The notes below the pieces were generated by a model. It searched no databases and had not been told where the DNA came from. It saw only the letters and a program-made list of their open reading frames with translations. From CAYWFF01 sp964458085 (GTDB lineage Bacteria > Patescibacteriota > Microgenomatia > UBA8517), in contig CAYWFF010000001.1 of assembly GCA_964458085.1 (NCBI GenBank), forward strand, positions 1 to 64,000: a stretch of DNA of 64,000 bases, written 5' to 3'. The position numbers were made by a program, and so were the translations under genes. Positions 18,635 to 28,007 of this stretch are shown piece after piece. Position 1 is the first letter of the stretch; every line of letters starts with the position of its first letter.

Positions 18635-19879
18635 TTAACTTTTCTTCGGGCGAATTAATATTTTTCCGTCTACGCTTTGTTTTGCCTCAATTGTACTTGT
18701 ACTTATTCCTGATATTTTTCCAATTTCATCTTTTTCAAAAAGTTCGGACACACTGTCTTTAAAGTTTTGCAGACCAATCTCTGCCTCTTGATCAGATATG
18801 GTTTGAGGAAGTGTCAGTCCTTTGATTCCGAATTTAAAAGCTAAAGCCTTATATAAAGATTCTAATTCCTGCTGAGGAGTCTGATCACCAATTTTTTCCC
18901 ACTCTGTATCGACAATTCTAACTTCGCCTGATTCAGTAATCATGATATTTTCCCATCCTTTAGCAGTCACCAGATCTCCGTGAACTCTTTGCCCTCTTAC
19001 GTGGTACTCGGCAACCTTGTCTAGTAGCTGCTGCCCCTGATCTTTTGTAAGCATCCCAACCATAGCTCGATGTTCAAGATCTTCTTGTATTACAGCAACT
19101 TTTTCTTCATTAATTCCTGATAAGGTGTCCGAACTTTTTATGCCATGATGTGTGGGATTTTGACGCATTTCTCGAATTTGCTTTTCGATCTTATCCATTT
19201 TTTCCTGGATTATCTCACTAACTTTTCTGCCTTTTATTTTTTCCATCTTATAACCATTAACAATTGCGCCTTCAAATACAGGAAGGCCTCCAGCACCATT
19301 CATCTTGCGCATAAATTCAACTTCAAAGTAAGAAAATGCAGAATTTGGTTCGTTAAACACTTTTGCGACTGAATCCTCCCCTGCGCTATAGACATTTGAC
19401 CATTTTCCACCCGCAAGCCTATCCCCATACATTTCCCTTACCTGTGAATAAAAGGCTGTTTGTTCTGTAGGTAGATTTAAGGTTGGCATACCACCTTCAA
19501 ATGTCTCCCCAGCTCTAAGCGGCCGATATTCTTCCATCTGCTGTTCTTTACCTGTAGTTTTTTCCTCACTAAAGTTGTCCCACTTATTTAAGTCATCTGT
19601 TCCCTCTTGCGGGACGAATGGTTCTTTTGGTTCCGCCACCGGCTGCTGCATGGCCATGATATCCTCCGGAGTAAGCTTAGACATTTGGGTAAGTATGTCA
19701 TTAGGAGGCTCTTCTTCTTTTCTAAATCGCCCAGCCAAGTCATCCAGCCACTTTTTCCCTCGTGCGGTTAAGCGACTCAAACTGTTAGGCTGTTTTTCAG
19801 CTGGCAGTTCAGGTTTCTGAATTCGTTCTCCTTTTATCTCAGTTACTGGAGTTTCCACTTGGTCTAGATCATCTGTCAT
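18635..19879 (-). CDS. Protein-kinase-fold protein
   Basis: 414 residues. The N-terminal 130 residues are acidic and probably disordered. The C-terminal half has a kinase-like fold: a glycine-poor N-lobe with AKVFNEPN (probable ATP-site Lys), YKMEKIKG hinge, the catalytic-loop motif HGDL...WENIMI (about residue 298) and VDTEW in place of DFG. This resembles RIO/APH-type small kinases. The start overlaps the stop of the upstream gene by 4 bp, so it is translationally linked to the two acidic proteins upstream. The substrate is unknown; they may be its targets. Confidence 0.72.
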   Translation of the reverse strand: MTDDLDQVETPVTEIKGERIQKPELPAEKQPNSLSRLTARGKKWLDDLAGRFRKEEEPPNDILTQMSKLTPEDIMAMQQPVAEPKEPFVPQEGTDDLNKWDNFSEEKTTGKEQQMEEYRPLRAGETFEGGMPTLNLPTEQTAFYSQVREMYGDRLAGGKWSNVYSAGEDSVAKVFNEPNSAFSYFEVEFMRKMNGAGGLPVFEGAIVNGYKMEKIKGRKVSEIIQEKMDKIEKQIREMRQNPTHHGIKSSDTLSGINEEKVAVIQEDLEHRAMVGMLTKDQGQQLLDKVAEYHVRGQRVHGDLVTAKGWENIMITESGEVRIVDTEWEKIGDQTPQQELESLYKALAFKFGIKGLTLPQTISDQEAEIGLQNFKDSVSELFEKDEIGKISGISTSTIEAKQSVDGKILIRPKKS

Positions 19880-20244
19880 GGTGTGGCTACTTTCTTATTA
19901 ACTACTTTTTCTAAATACTCCTGCATTTTTTGGTGGGCTTCTTCAAACTTCTGCTGTTTTACTAAACCGTCTACCTCTGTCATCACTACTGGTTTCTCCA
20001 CATTTTCATATTCGGCTATATGTTTATTTACAATTGCCGCCAGCTCATAAAATTCATCATCAAGCATTAGGACAATTTCCTGAAGTTTATCTTCAGGAGT
20101 ACTCTGCGGAAGGGCTTGCAAAACAAACTTTGCAATTTGCGAAGCTCTAGCCAGGCCCATTTCCTGATTTTCTAGTTTTTCGATGAGAAGCCCGGCAATT
20201 TCAGTTTCCAGTTTTTCTAATTCTAAGTTTGGTTGTGTAATCAT
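19876..20244 (-). CDS. Small acidic helical protein, unknown
   Basis: 122 residues, predicted almost wholly helical, with no membrane segment and no recognised domain. It lies between an acidic protein upstream and a kinase-fold protein downstream (4-bp overlap), so the three form one operon. A role as adaptor or substrate of the kinase is possible but only inferred from position. Confidence 0.65.
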   Translation of the reverse strand: MITQPNLELEKLETEIAGLLIEKLENQEMGLARASQIAKFVLQALPQSTPEDKLQEIVLMLDDEFYELAAIVNKHIAEYENVEKPVVMTEVDGLVKQQKFEEAHQKMQEYLEKVVNKKVATP

Positions 20245-20288
20245 AAAGCTATTAAATCTAAAGTATTGTGTTTTGTTAAAACTTAAAC

Positions 20289-21299
20289 TTATTCTCCAGA
20301 AGTAACCAGGTGGTTTGGTTTTAAATTTTCAACTATTTTTTCCGCCTTACGGATGTGAAGATAATGTTCTCGAGCTTTTTTATAGGCATCTGGATTACGA
20401 AACAGTCTTTGAGTTTCCTCATCTACAAAATCAGCGGTTTTATTCTTAGTTTCTATATTTTGCGATGTCTCGGCAACATACTTTCCAGCCATAATTTGAT
20501 TTAATTTGTCTAATCTTGCTGCCTCATTCACCACGGCATTTAAAGTATGTAATTCATCTGGAGTTATGTTCTGGAAATTCCTATTTACCGCTTGTTCTGC
20601 TAGTGCCGTCAATTCATGTATTGACTTAGCTTCATCAAGTACCGGTTCCAACTCTTCCTTTCTTCTTCTTAACTCTTCATTTTGTAGTCTTCTGTAAGCA
20701 CTAACCCAATCCTTAGGCGGAGGTATAACTTCGTTATGTGTATCGTCTGGCAGATCTTCAAATTGCTCAGCTTCCATACCATAAACAAAATAAGCGCTGT
20801 CAGCTTCCTCATTTACCTCTTCCATCAAAGTCTGAAAAGCTTCAGTCGGAGTAAGTGTAGCAATTTCTCTTAGTACTTCCTCCTCATCCGGAATCATTGT
20901 CTCGGTAAAAGCTTTTTTCAAAGGTTCGCCCCGGACACGTTTCAGAAACTCAATAGCTTCCGGAGTAGCACCAGACTTTCCAAAAATTTCAGAAGCCTCT
21001 TCTTCATACTGCTCTGGATTGTCTGAACTTAGCCAATTCCACACTGTTTCACTGTCTTTTAAAGGATTGTTATTTTCATAGACTGCATCTTCCAGACGCT
21101 TCAACAATTGCTGTAATCCACTTTTGTCAGTCCGAGCTATATCTATTAAACTTTGCAGTTCATCTAAATATCGATTATTAAACCGATCTGTAACTTCAGC
21201 GATCGCATTTTGAGTACCTTTCATAATTTCTCCCGGAGTCAAATGTACAATTTCTTTAGAACTTTCTTGTCCACCAGTAATTTCAGTATCTTGTGCCAT
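20289..21299 (-). CDS. Acidic coiled-coil-like protein, unknown
   Basis: About 336 residues starting at ATG 21299 (MAQDTEITGGQESS); an earlier TTG start is possible but would run into the divergent gene. It is rich in Glu and predicted helical with a coiled-coil stretch (LRRRKEELEPVLDEAKSIHEL). No family recognised. It is the first gene of the leftward three-gene kinase operon; TATAAC lies 10 nt before the ATG. Confidence 0.65.
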   Translation of the reverse strand: MAQDTEITGGQESSKEIVHLTPGEIMKGTQNAIAEVTDRFNNRYLDELQSLIDIARTDKSGLQQLLKRLEDAVYENNNPLKDSETVWNWLSSDNPEQYEEEASEIFGKSGATPEAIEFLKRVRGEPLKKAFTETMIPDEEEVLREIATLTPTEAFQTLMEEVNEEADSAYFVYGMEAEQFEDLPDDTHNEVIPPPKDWVSAYRRLQNEELRRRKEELEPVLDEAKSIHELTALAEQAVNRNFQNITPDELHTLNAVVNEAARLDKLNQIMAGKYVAETSQNIETKNKTADFVDEETQRLFRNPDAYKKAREHYLHIRKAEKIVENLKPNHLVTSGE

Positions 21300-21351
21300 G
21301 TTTCTAATTGTTATATTTGCTATCCTATCCGTCAATAACTACAATAATTAT

Positions 21352-21870
21352 ATGTTTTTGGGAAATGAAGAAAAGTATCATTTAAATACTCTTTTGAAAA
21401 CAGGACTTTTTGAGAGAGCTGAAATGCTTGAGTATAAAAAAACAAATGAGCTGGCAAAAACACTCATTGAAAAAGCGGACGCGCTAACACAGGAAGAATA
21501 TTCTAAAGTAGTTATGGAAATAATGAAAGATTACGGCTTATATTTTGAATTAACATCTGAAACCAGCGTGGCAGATCTTTTGAGCTATTTGGCTAATTCA
21601 GTTTATGAAAGCGGATATCACCCAAAAGACCAAACCGTTACCTTCCTCGGAAAATCTTTTAAAGATATAAAAATTAAACCCTATCAAGTGGTTAAGTTTA
21701 TAAAAACTCAAAAGCTCAATCAGTTGCTAACAGAAGAGCGAGGATTATATCTTCAGGAAGTAAAGATACGAGAAGGTGCCAGCGGATTTTATCTTTTAAA
21801 ATATGGTGTTAAGTTTGATAAAAACGAAACAGAATTTCTGAAATTTGTAAAGGGAAAAATTTTTAGTTAA
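21352..21870 (+). CDS. Hypothetical cytosolic protein
   Basis: About 172 residues from the ATG at 21352 (MFLGNEEKYHLNTLLK). An upstream in-frame ATG at 21298 would overlap the divergent gene's start codon; the TACAAT at 21340-21345, 6 nt before 21352, favours the shorter form. It is charged and helical without membrane segments. I do not recognise the family. Confidence 0.6.
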   Translation: MFLGNEEKYHLNTLLKTGLFERAEMLEYKKTNELAKTLIEKADALTQEEYSKVVMEIMKDYGLYFELTSETSVADLLSYLANSVYESGYHPKDQTVTFLGKSFKDIKIKPYQVVKFIKTQKLNQLLTEERGLYLQEVKIREGASGFYLLKYGVKFDKNETEFLKFVKGKIFS

Positions 21871-21876
21871 GAAATT

Positions 21877-22863
21877 TTACTGCCTTCTTTTCTCCCACAC
21901 ATCCGGGTTAACAATGGTGTCCGGTCGCTGGCCGTTGAGGGTATTTAGCACCGCATCCACCGCTTGGTGTCCCATTTTTTCCCTAGCTTCCCATGTGGCG
22001 GAAGCAATATGTGGAGTCAGTATCACGTTTTCCATACCGACAAGTTCGGGATTTATATTGGGCTCATTGTCAAAAACATCAAGCCCGGCACCGGCAAGTT
22101 TTCCCGACCGAAGCGCATTTACCAAATCATGTTCATCAACGATTGGACCGCGAGCGGTATTTAAAAGAAAGCTTCCCGGTTTCATTTTGTTAAATGCGTC
22201 AATATTCATCATGTGTCGTGTCTCGTCAGTCAAAGGCACGTGGAGTGTCACAAAATCACTCTCCGCCAAAAGTCTATCCATATCAGCATATTCGACTCCA
22301 AGTTCCTGCTCTGCTTGCTCATCACGGCTTCGTTTGTAATACAAAACCCGCATATTAAAACCCTTTGAGCGCCTGGCAACCATCGCACCTATCCGCCCCA
22401 TACCGACGATTCCCAATGTTTTTCCGATTAGACTTGAACCGATAAATATAGAGGGTTCCCAACCTGAGTAACTTCCCCTTTTGGTTGCTTCATCTGCTTC
22501 CACAATCCTTCGGGCTAAACCTAAAATCAAAGCCCAAGCGTGCTCAGCCACCGCTTCGTTAACCTCATCTGACGGAGTGTTTGAAATTACAATTCCCCTC
22601 TCTGTTGCATCTTCTACTTTAATATTGTCAAAGCCAACCGCGTAGTTTGATACAACTTTCAATTGCGGTCCAATAGCATCCAATACTTCTCCGTCAATTT
22701 TATCGGTTAGTAAAGACAATAAAGCATCTGCTCCCTGCGCTTTTTCCAGAAGTTCTTCCGCAGTTAGTGGTCTGTCAAATTCGGAAACCATTATTTCGTG
22801 CCCTGAATTGTATAGCTTTTCAAGGGAGGTTCCGGGAATTTTGCGGGTTACAACAATTTTCAT
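21877..22863 (-). CDS. D-isomer 2-hydroxyacid dehydrogenase (glyoxylate/hydroxypyruvate reductase type)
   Basis: 328 residues with the two-domain D-2-hydroxyacid dehydrogenase layout: an N-terminal substrate domain, NAD(P)-binding GMGRIGAMVARR, then LLNTARGPIVDE and the catalytic His in TPHIASATWE. Closest in pattern to GyaR-type glyoxylate reductases; the exact substrate is not fixed by the sequence. GGAG lies 4 nt before the ATG. It converges with the preceding gene. Confidence 0.92.
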   Translation of the reverse strand: MKIVVTRKIPGTSLEKLYNSGHEIMVSEFDRPLTAEELLEKAQGADALLSLLTDKIDGEVLDAIGPQLKVVSNYAVGFDNIKVEDATERGIVISNTPSDEVNEAVAEHAWALILGLARRIVEADEATKRGSYSGWEPSIFIGSSLIGKTLGIVGMGRIGAMVARRSKGFNMRVLYYKRSRDEQAEQELGVEYADMDRLLAESDFVTLHVPLTDETRHMMNIDAFNKMKPGSFLLNTARGPIVDEHDLVNALRSGKLAGAGLDVFDNEPNINPELVGMENVILTPHIASATWEAREKMGHQAVDAVLNTLNGQRPDTIVNPDVWEKRRQ

Positions 22864-22943
22864 TAACTCCAGTCTACAAATTATTGAGACTTACTGCAAG
22901 ATGTTTGGAGAAAAAAATTAAGTAAGGTAAAATATACTTAACA

Positions 22944-24710
22944 ATGACTGAATCAGCACCCGGGAAAAATAATGTAAGTAGAAGAGATTTTTTAAAAGTA
23001 GCTGCAACAACTGCAGCTGCATTAGGTGCTGATGTGTTGAGAAGAACTACAGGAATAGATGCAAATACATTCGCCGCTGAAGCCGCTGGACTTGAACCTC
23101 AGGTAACTTTACCTCCTAATACGGAAATCGATACTGTAGTTACATACGGTGTAAGAACGGAAAACAATGAAACCAAACTCGAACCTTTAGATTATATACA
23201 GTGCAGGCAAGTAATAGATTATTTTAATGGACTTAAAGCAGAACTAGATCCTAGAAAACGCATCACAATGGATATAGTCTCAGAAACTACTTATAAAAAT
23301 TTCACACTCGGACCAGATGATCCGAGAACAATTCAAGCTTATTACGGTGATGTACATGAAGCAAAAAACAGCATTTATGATGAGGGTAAAAAACTACTTG
23401 AAAATGTAACATTAGATGAACAGTTTGAGGGTGTAGAATTTCGAAACGTATTAATTGTAGTTAGAGATGATATTTTTCCGGAACCACCCGAATCTCACCA
23501 TTTAGGATTTATAGATCCAAACAACCCAGGACCGTATTTATACGTAGATGGCTGGCGGGGACGTGTCGGTGAACTGTCCGAACCAAGATCAAGTGACTAT
23601 TGGATTGATGCTTTACAAGCAGATGGCTCCAGACTTCATGAGGGTTGTCATTTAACAGAAGATCTACCTGACGATTATTTAATAGACTATGATTACAATT
23701 TAACAGGAACACAAAATTTATTACGTTTTATACAAGATAAGAAGTACCCAAATGGCGACAAGCGAATAGCTGAAATTGTTGGTGTAAATGTAGAAGAAAT
23801 AGAAGTTCATCTTATTCAAAAAATTGAATTACAAAAAAACCAAGCTGAGAAAAACACCTCGGCAAATGTTGATCCATTCAGAGGTGTACCAACCGAGTGG
23901 AGAAAATATTTTGTTAATCAACGGATTGGCCCCCCGGGCACAACCCCCGATCCTGACGGTTCCACTATAATGAGTGAGGCATCGCAAATGAAGATAAGCA
24001 GATATGCAATGTATGTGCAATTGAACCGTATTAGAGAAGGCAAGATGCATGATCTTACTTATACTAAACCAGAAATATACGGAATTCCTCCCTTAATAGC
24101 AGAAGAAAATTACTTGAATGTTGGGACTGCTTTAAATGGTCAACAATTTGAAATATATCGATCAGAAGGTGATTATGGTGATAGACATTTTGAAAGAATT
24201 CTAAATGGTAGTGTTGAGGATGGAAAAATTAATATACAAAACCCTTGGTCTGATCCGAACCTATTAGTAAACGTACAGGGGCGGGATATGATTCCTGAAT
24301 ACCGAAGTCTTCTTTTTATAAAAGTTATCGGTAGTGATCCAGATAATCCAAAGTGGATATATATGGATGCCCGGTCGTTTTTTGAAGCATATATTAAACA
24401 TCACAAAACTAAAGCAGTAGAATTTACCCATATTCCTCTGGCAGATAAAAACTCAATATTCCAAACTCACGATTGGGCAAGTCATGGGAATACGAGAGTT
24501 TATCAAGAAGCTACCTTAACCTCCACACCTCTTCCAGCAACTGAAACTCCACAATTTACAGTTACACAAACACCACCCGCCAGCACTGGTACACAAACTG
24601 CAACAGTCACGGAACAACCAACTGTTCAACCGCCAATTTCTGCAACTCCGACTCCACTGAGGCAACGATTGGAGAAAATATTTATACCACTTTTAAAGAA
24701 AGGAAGATAA
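22944..24710 (+). CDS. Tat-exported HExxH protein with Thr/Pro-rich tail
   Basis: 588 residues. A Tat signal (S-R13-R14-D-F-L-K followed by an Ala-rich hydrophobic run) directs folded export. H232-E-G-C-H236 in a RLHEGCHLTEDLPDDY context looks like a zinc-peptidase helix. The C-terminus (about 515-570) is a Thr/Pro-rich linker of wall-spanning type ending in a short amphipathic basic segment. No known family recognised. The ATG follows a TATACT by 6-8 nt. Codon use and base composition look slightly more AT-rich than the flanking metabolic genes. Confidence 0.75.
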   Translation: MTESAPGKNNVSRRDFLKVAATTAAALGADVLRRTTGIDANTFAAEAAGLEPQVTLPPNTEIDTVVTYGVRTENNETKLEPLDYIQCRQVIDYFNGLKAELDPRKRITMDIVSETTYKNFTLGPDDPRTIQAYYGDVHEAKNSIYDEGKKLLENVTLDEQFEGVEFRNVLIVVRDDIFPEPPESHHLGFIDPNNPGPYLYVDGWRGRVGELSEPRSSDYWIDALQADGSRLHEGCHLTEDLPDDYLIDYDYNLTGTQNLLRFIQDKKYPNGDKRIAEIVGVNVEEIEVHLIQKIELQKNQAEKNTSANVDPFRGVPTEWRKYFVNQRIGPPGTTPDPDGSTIMSEASQMKISRYAMYVQLNRIREGKMHDLTYTKPEIYGIPPLIAEENYLNVGTALNGQQFEIYRSEGDYGDRHFERILNGSVEDGKINIQNPWSDPNLLVNVQGRDMIPEYRSLLFIKVIGSDPDNPKWIYMDARSFFEAYIKHHKTKAVEFTHIPLADKNSIFQTHDWASHGNTRVYQEATLTSTPLPATETPQFTVTQTPPASTGTQTATVTEQPTVQPPISATPTPLRQRLEKIFIPLLKKGR

Positions 24711-24764
24711 CTCAAGTTATTAAACTCGATGGTTACAGTGTCTTAGAGAGAATTCAAAGGTGAA

Positions 24765-25760
24765 CTACAACTCACTCACTCCCACGCCACAGCTTTTGGC
24801 ACGCTCCAGCCATTCAGGCATTTTTTCCTCGGTTAAAAGTCCCTTTTGCGGTCCCATGTAGCCTATAACCGAAGATGCGTTAACTGCACCCCATACCAAG
24901 GCTTCTTCCAAAGGTTTGCCTTTTATTAGAGCCGCAATCATACCCGAACCAAAAGAATCCCCTGCTCCGGTCCGCTCGTAAGCATCAATAGGAAGTGCTC
25001 CTGCCCGTAAAAACCTTTCACCGTCATACACAAATGAGCCATTGCTGCCGTCTGTAATTACGGACACCTTGGGCCCCATCTGACTCATAGCGCTTAAAAG
25101 CTCTCTGTCCTTGTCGTGAGAGTCACCAAATCCTGTTATTTTTTCAGCTTCTTGCCTGTTTACGTACACTAAATAAGTTGATTCCAAAACCGGTTTTATG
25201 GTTTCAATTCCTGCCCTTAGCTGCCTACTTCCGGGATTAAAAGCTAATTTAGTTTCAGGATGCGTCTTAGCCCAGCGGGAAAGTTTTAGGTAAAAATCTT
25301 CAAATCCTTCTGCCATGGAAGTCAAATATACCCAAGGAACTAGAGGAAAGTCCTCAGGAAACTGATATTCTTTTTTGGCATGGTAAGTGAAAATTGTCCG
25401 CTCCCCCGAATAAACGACTACGGTCGAATAATTGGACTCTACTCCGTCAAGCATACGGGTGTAAACCAGATCAACCCCTTCGTCCCGTAATTGATCGTAT
25501 ATATTTCTTCCGGTTGTGTCTCCTCCTAAACTTGATAAAATTCCGGTTTTGATACCTAAACGGGCTGCACCAACTGCGTTATTTGCTGCATTTCCCCCAA
25601 CAGAAAAGTCCAGAGTGCGCACAGGAATTTTGTCGCCGTAAGAAAAACAAATTAGACAATCTTTATCATTGAGTTGACACAAAGCTTCACTTTCAGTAGG
25701 AGTAATGTATACATCCATCGTCGCATCCCCAACGGATAAAAGTTCCAGATCTGTTGTCAT
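24765..25760 (-). CDS. PfkB-family carbohydrate/nucleoside kinase
   Basis: 331 residues with the ribokinase-fold signatures: the N-terminal GGNAANNAVGAARLG substrate motif and the C-terminal RTGAGDSFGSGMIAAL anion-hole/catalytic Asp motif. PfkB kinases phosphorylate sugars or nucleosides. Next to class I aldolase and in a window without PfkA, a sugar-phosphate role is attractive but not proven; ribokinase or adenosine kinase are alternatives. Confidence 0.9.
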   Translation of the reverse strand: MTTDLELLSVGDATMDVYITPTESEALCQLNDKDCLICFSYGDKIPVRTLDFSVGGNAANNAVGAARLGIKTGILSSLGGDTTGRNIYDQLRDEGVDLVYTRMLDGVESNYSTVVVYSGERTIFTYHAKKEYQFPEDFPLVPWVYLTSMAEGFEDFYLKLSRWAKTHPETKLAFNPGSRQLRAGIETIKPVLESTYLVYVNRQEAEKITGFGDSHDKDRELLSAMSQMGPKVSVITDGSNGSFVYDGERFLRAGALPIDAYERTGAGDSFGSGMIAALIKGKPLEEALVWGAVNASSVIGYMGPQKGLLTEEKMPEWLERAKSCGVGVSEL

Positions 25761-25779
25761 ATTCTATACTACCACGAAG

Positions 25780-26799
25780 TTACTCGTTCTCTAAAGAAAT
25801 GTTATATTTCCCCTCTCTGGCCAGAGAATTTAGTTTTACCCGTTTTAGGAAAGCTTGTTGGGAATTTTCTCTATTTTCCTCTTTCCCTTGCCAGGTTGAA
25901 AGAACCGGTTCCTGAAGTGCGCGCCCGAAAGAAAAACTTATTTGCCAAGGCGTATCTGCTTTGTTTTTATTAATTTCATTCAAGTATAAAGTGGAGTCTT
26001 CTGGTGTTAAACCTCCGGACAAAAAGACTACCCCGGGAACTTGCGCAGGAACTGAACGGGTTAAGGTGTGGAGAGTCAACTCGGCAATTTCTTCTAAAGT
26101 TGCTTTACTTTGGTTTTCTTTACCTGAAACAATCATATTTACCTTCAAAAGCATGCCTTCATAGATTACTTTATGATCTTCAAGAGATGCGAATAGGGTT
26201 TTTAAAACCGCAGTAGTCACTTCTTCGCATCTGCCTATATCGTGATCTCCATCCATTAGAATTTCAGGCTCGACAATTGGCACCAGTACTGCTTCTTGAG
26301 ACAACGCAGCAAAACGGGACAGTAATTCGACGTTTGAATTTATACAAGTTAATGTCGGAATTCCTGCTCCTACCGTAATAACTGCCCGCCATTTTGTGAA
26401 AGCCGCGCCCAGGGAAACATATTCTGATAGTCTCTCGCGAAGTCCGTCTATTCCTTCAGTTATCTTTTCATCTGGAAAAAATGCCAAATCGACCGTCCCT
26501 TTGTCCACTTTGATTCCGGGAAGAATTCCACGCTCATGAAGATACTGAGGAATAGGTTTACCATAAGTTGTCGTTTGTCTAATAGTTTCATCAAAAAGAA
26601 TTACCCCGCTGATGTATTTTTCCATTTCAGGAGTTGTAAGCAATAAATCTCTGTATTTTCTTCTCGATTCTTCAGTTGATTCAATTCCGATTTTGTCAAA
26701 CCGCTTTTTGATGGAAGGAAAACTCTCATCGGCAGCTAGAATTCCTCTACCCTCGGCAACTAATTGTTTGGCAACTGAAATCAATTTATCTTTGTCCAT
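25780..26799 (-). CDS. Class I fructose-bisphosphate aldolase
   Basis: Cleaves or forms fructose 1,6-bisphosphate through a Schiff base. About 339 residues from ATG 26799 (MDKDKLISVAKQLV); the 17 codons upstream belong to no family sequence. Family features: GRGILAADES, AFTKWRAV, IVEPEILMDGDH, the Schiff-base Lys in LLKVNMI (K219) and FLSGGLTPEDS. This is the eukaryote-like class I type, which is found sporadically in bacteria including CPR. Confidence 0.93.
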   Translation of the reverse strand: MDKDKLISVAKQLVAEGRGILAADESFPSIKKRFDKIGIESTEESRRKYRDLLLTTPEMEKYISGVILFDETIRQTTTYGKPIPQYLHERGILPGIKVDKGTVDLAFFPDEKITEGIDGLRERLSEYVSLGAAFTKWRAVITVGAGIPTLTCINSNVELLSRFAALSQEAVLVPIVEPEILMDGDHDIGRCEEVTTAVLKTLFASLEDHKVIYEGMLLKVNMIVSGKENQSKATLEEIAELTLHTLTRSVPAQVPGVVFLSGGLTPEDSTLYLNEINKNKADTPWQISFSFGRALQEPVLSTWQGKEENRENSQQAFLKRVKLNSLAREGKYNISLENE

Positions 26800-26862
26800 A
26801 GCAGTTAGTTTAAAGTAGCATGCGGCAGTTGAAATTACAATCTCCTCCACTGATAATGAAGT

Positions 26863-27327
26863 ATGGCAAAAGAACCAGAGATAATAACAGTAGTCAAAGC
26901 GAAACGGTCAATATTCGATTATTTTAAACCTAAGAAAAAAAGAGCTGACAAAAAACCTAAACCCAAAAAGCTTCCCAAAGCAACGGTTTTTATTGAAACA
27001 AAGAAAGTAAGTCCGGCAATTTCCAAAGAAGCACCTTTGTCTACTAAGGTAGTTTCTAATCCCGTACAACCACCGCAACCCACCAAAAAAACTAATGTGT
27101 CTAAAAAGGCTAAGGCAAAAGATAATACTTTACCGAAAGCGGTGCCTAAGTTAGAAAAAGTTAAAACACTCTCAACTACACAAAATGTTGCTCCCCGCAC
27201 AGACGGTATCGTGGTCGGTCACATTAAACCTGTTAGCAAATTACCAGTAATTGTAGTGACGCTGTTTATCCTTTTTGTTATGTTTTCAATACTTATTTAC
27301 CTCGTAATTCAAAATACCATTTCCTAA
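26863..27327 (+). CDS. Lys/Pro-rich protein with C-terminal membrane anchor
   Basis: 154 residues. The first 120 are highly basic and low-complexity (KKKRADKKPKPKKLPK), followed by one membrane helix (about 124-150) at the very C-terminus, so it is probably tail-anchored with the basic part in the cytoplasm. A role at the membrane-nucleic acid interface is only a guess. GATAAT lies 5 nt before the ATG. It is divergent from the aldolase gene. Confidence 0.65.
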   Translation: MAKEPEIITVVKAKRSIFDYFKPKKKRADKKPKPKKLPKATVFIETKKVSPAISKEAPLSTKVVSNPVQPPQPTKKTNVSKKAKAKDNTLPKAVPKLEKVKTLSTTQNVAPRTDGIVVGHIKPVSKLPVIVVTLFILFVMFSILIYLVIQNTIS

Positions 27328-27368
27328 ACTTCGCTTGAAATGAATAACATTTCTGACTACACTACCCT

Positions 27369-27782
27369 ATGACCACCATCCCCGAATCGGAATATGGCTT
27401 TCTGTTTCACTATTACCGGGCTGAAGTATACCGTGAGTCAAATTGGCGAAGCAGACTCGATGTTACCACCAATTGGGCCATTGTCACAACCGCTGCAATT
27501 ATTTCCTTTGCGTTCGGAGAACCACGTGTTCCTCATACAATAATTTTAGTAAACTACTTGCTAATCTGGTTTTTCCTCTATTTAGAAGCAAGAAGATACA
27601 GATATTACACAATGCTTCGCGAGAGGACTCGTGCCCTGGAAAAAGAACTCTTTGCACCTATTTTTTCCGGTACAAACATTAAAAACCTTGACGTAGAAAA
27701 GTGGCAGCATGCAGTTTCTGACGATTTACAAAAACCACATGTCCATATGTCAAAAGCCGAAGCAATAGCCTGGCGGATGTAA
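27369..27782 (+). CDS. DUF2270-like membrane protein
   Basis: 137 residues with YRAEVYRESNWRSRLDVTTNW, two adjacent membrane helices and LEARRYRYY, the pattern of DUF2270 proteins. Function unknown. It is followed 12 bp later by another small membrane protein. TACACT lies 5 nt upstream of the ATG. Confidence 0.78.
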   Translation: MTTIPESEYGFLFHYYRAEVYRESNWRSRLDVTTNWAIVTTAAIISFAFGEPRVPHTIILVNYLLIWFFLYLEARRYRYYTMLRERTRALEKELFAPIFSGTNIKNLDVEKWQHAVSDDLQKPHVHMSKAEAIAWRM

Positions 27783-27794
27783 CATAATTATATT

Positions 27795-28004
27795 ATGCTT
27801 TTTATCTTTTTATTTTTAGTTTGGATAACGAAAATCCGGGCATATCCGGTTGACGCTATAGACTTAGAGCAAATGTTTGAAAACGCAAGACTTTCTTTCA
27901 TTCCGGGAGGTTTGGTGTTCGCTGTTTTTTCGATTTTTCTTACTATAACTATTGCCTTTGCAATCTATATTCCCAGACATTCTGAGGTGGATGATCTTCC
28001 TTAA
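27795..28004 (+). CDS. Small two-helix membrane protein
   Basis: 69 residues: hydrophobic helices at about 1-12 and 38-60 flank a short loop with YPVDAIDLEQMFENAR. It follows the DUF2270-like gene closely and is probably cotranscribed. No family recognised. It converges with the surface protein gene, 3 bp between stops. Confidence 0.6.
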   Translation: MLFIFLFLVWITKIRAYPVDAIDLEQMFENARLSFIPGGLVFAVFSIFLTITIAFAIYIPRHSEVDDLP

Positions 28005-28007
28005 GAT

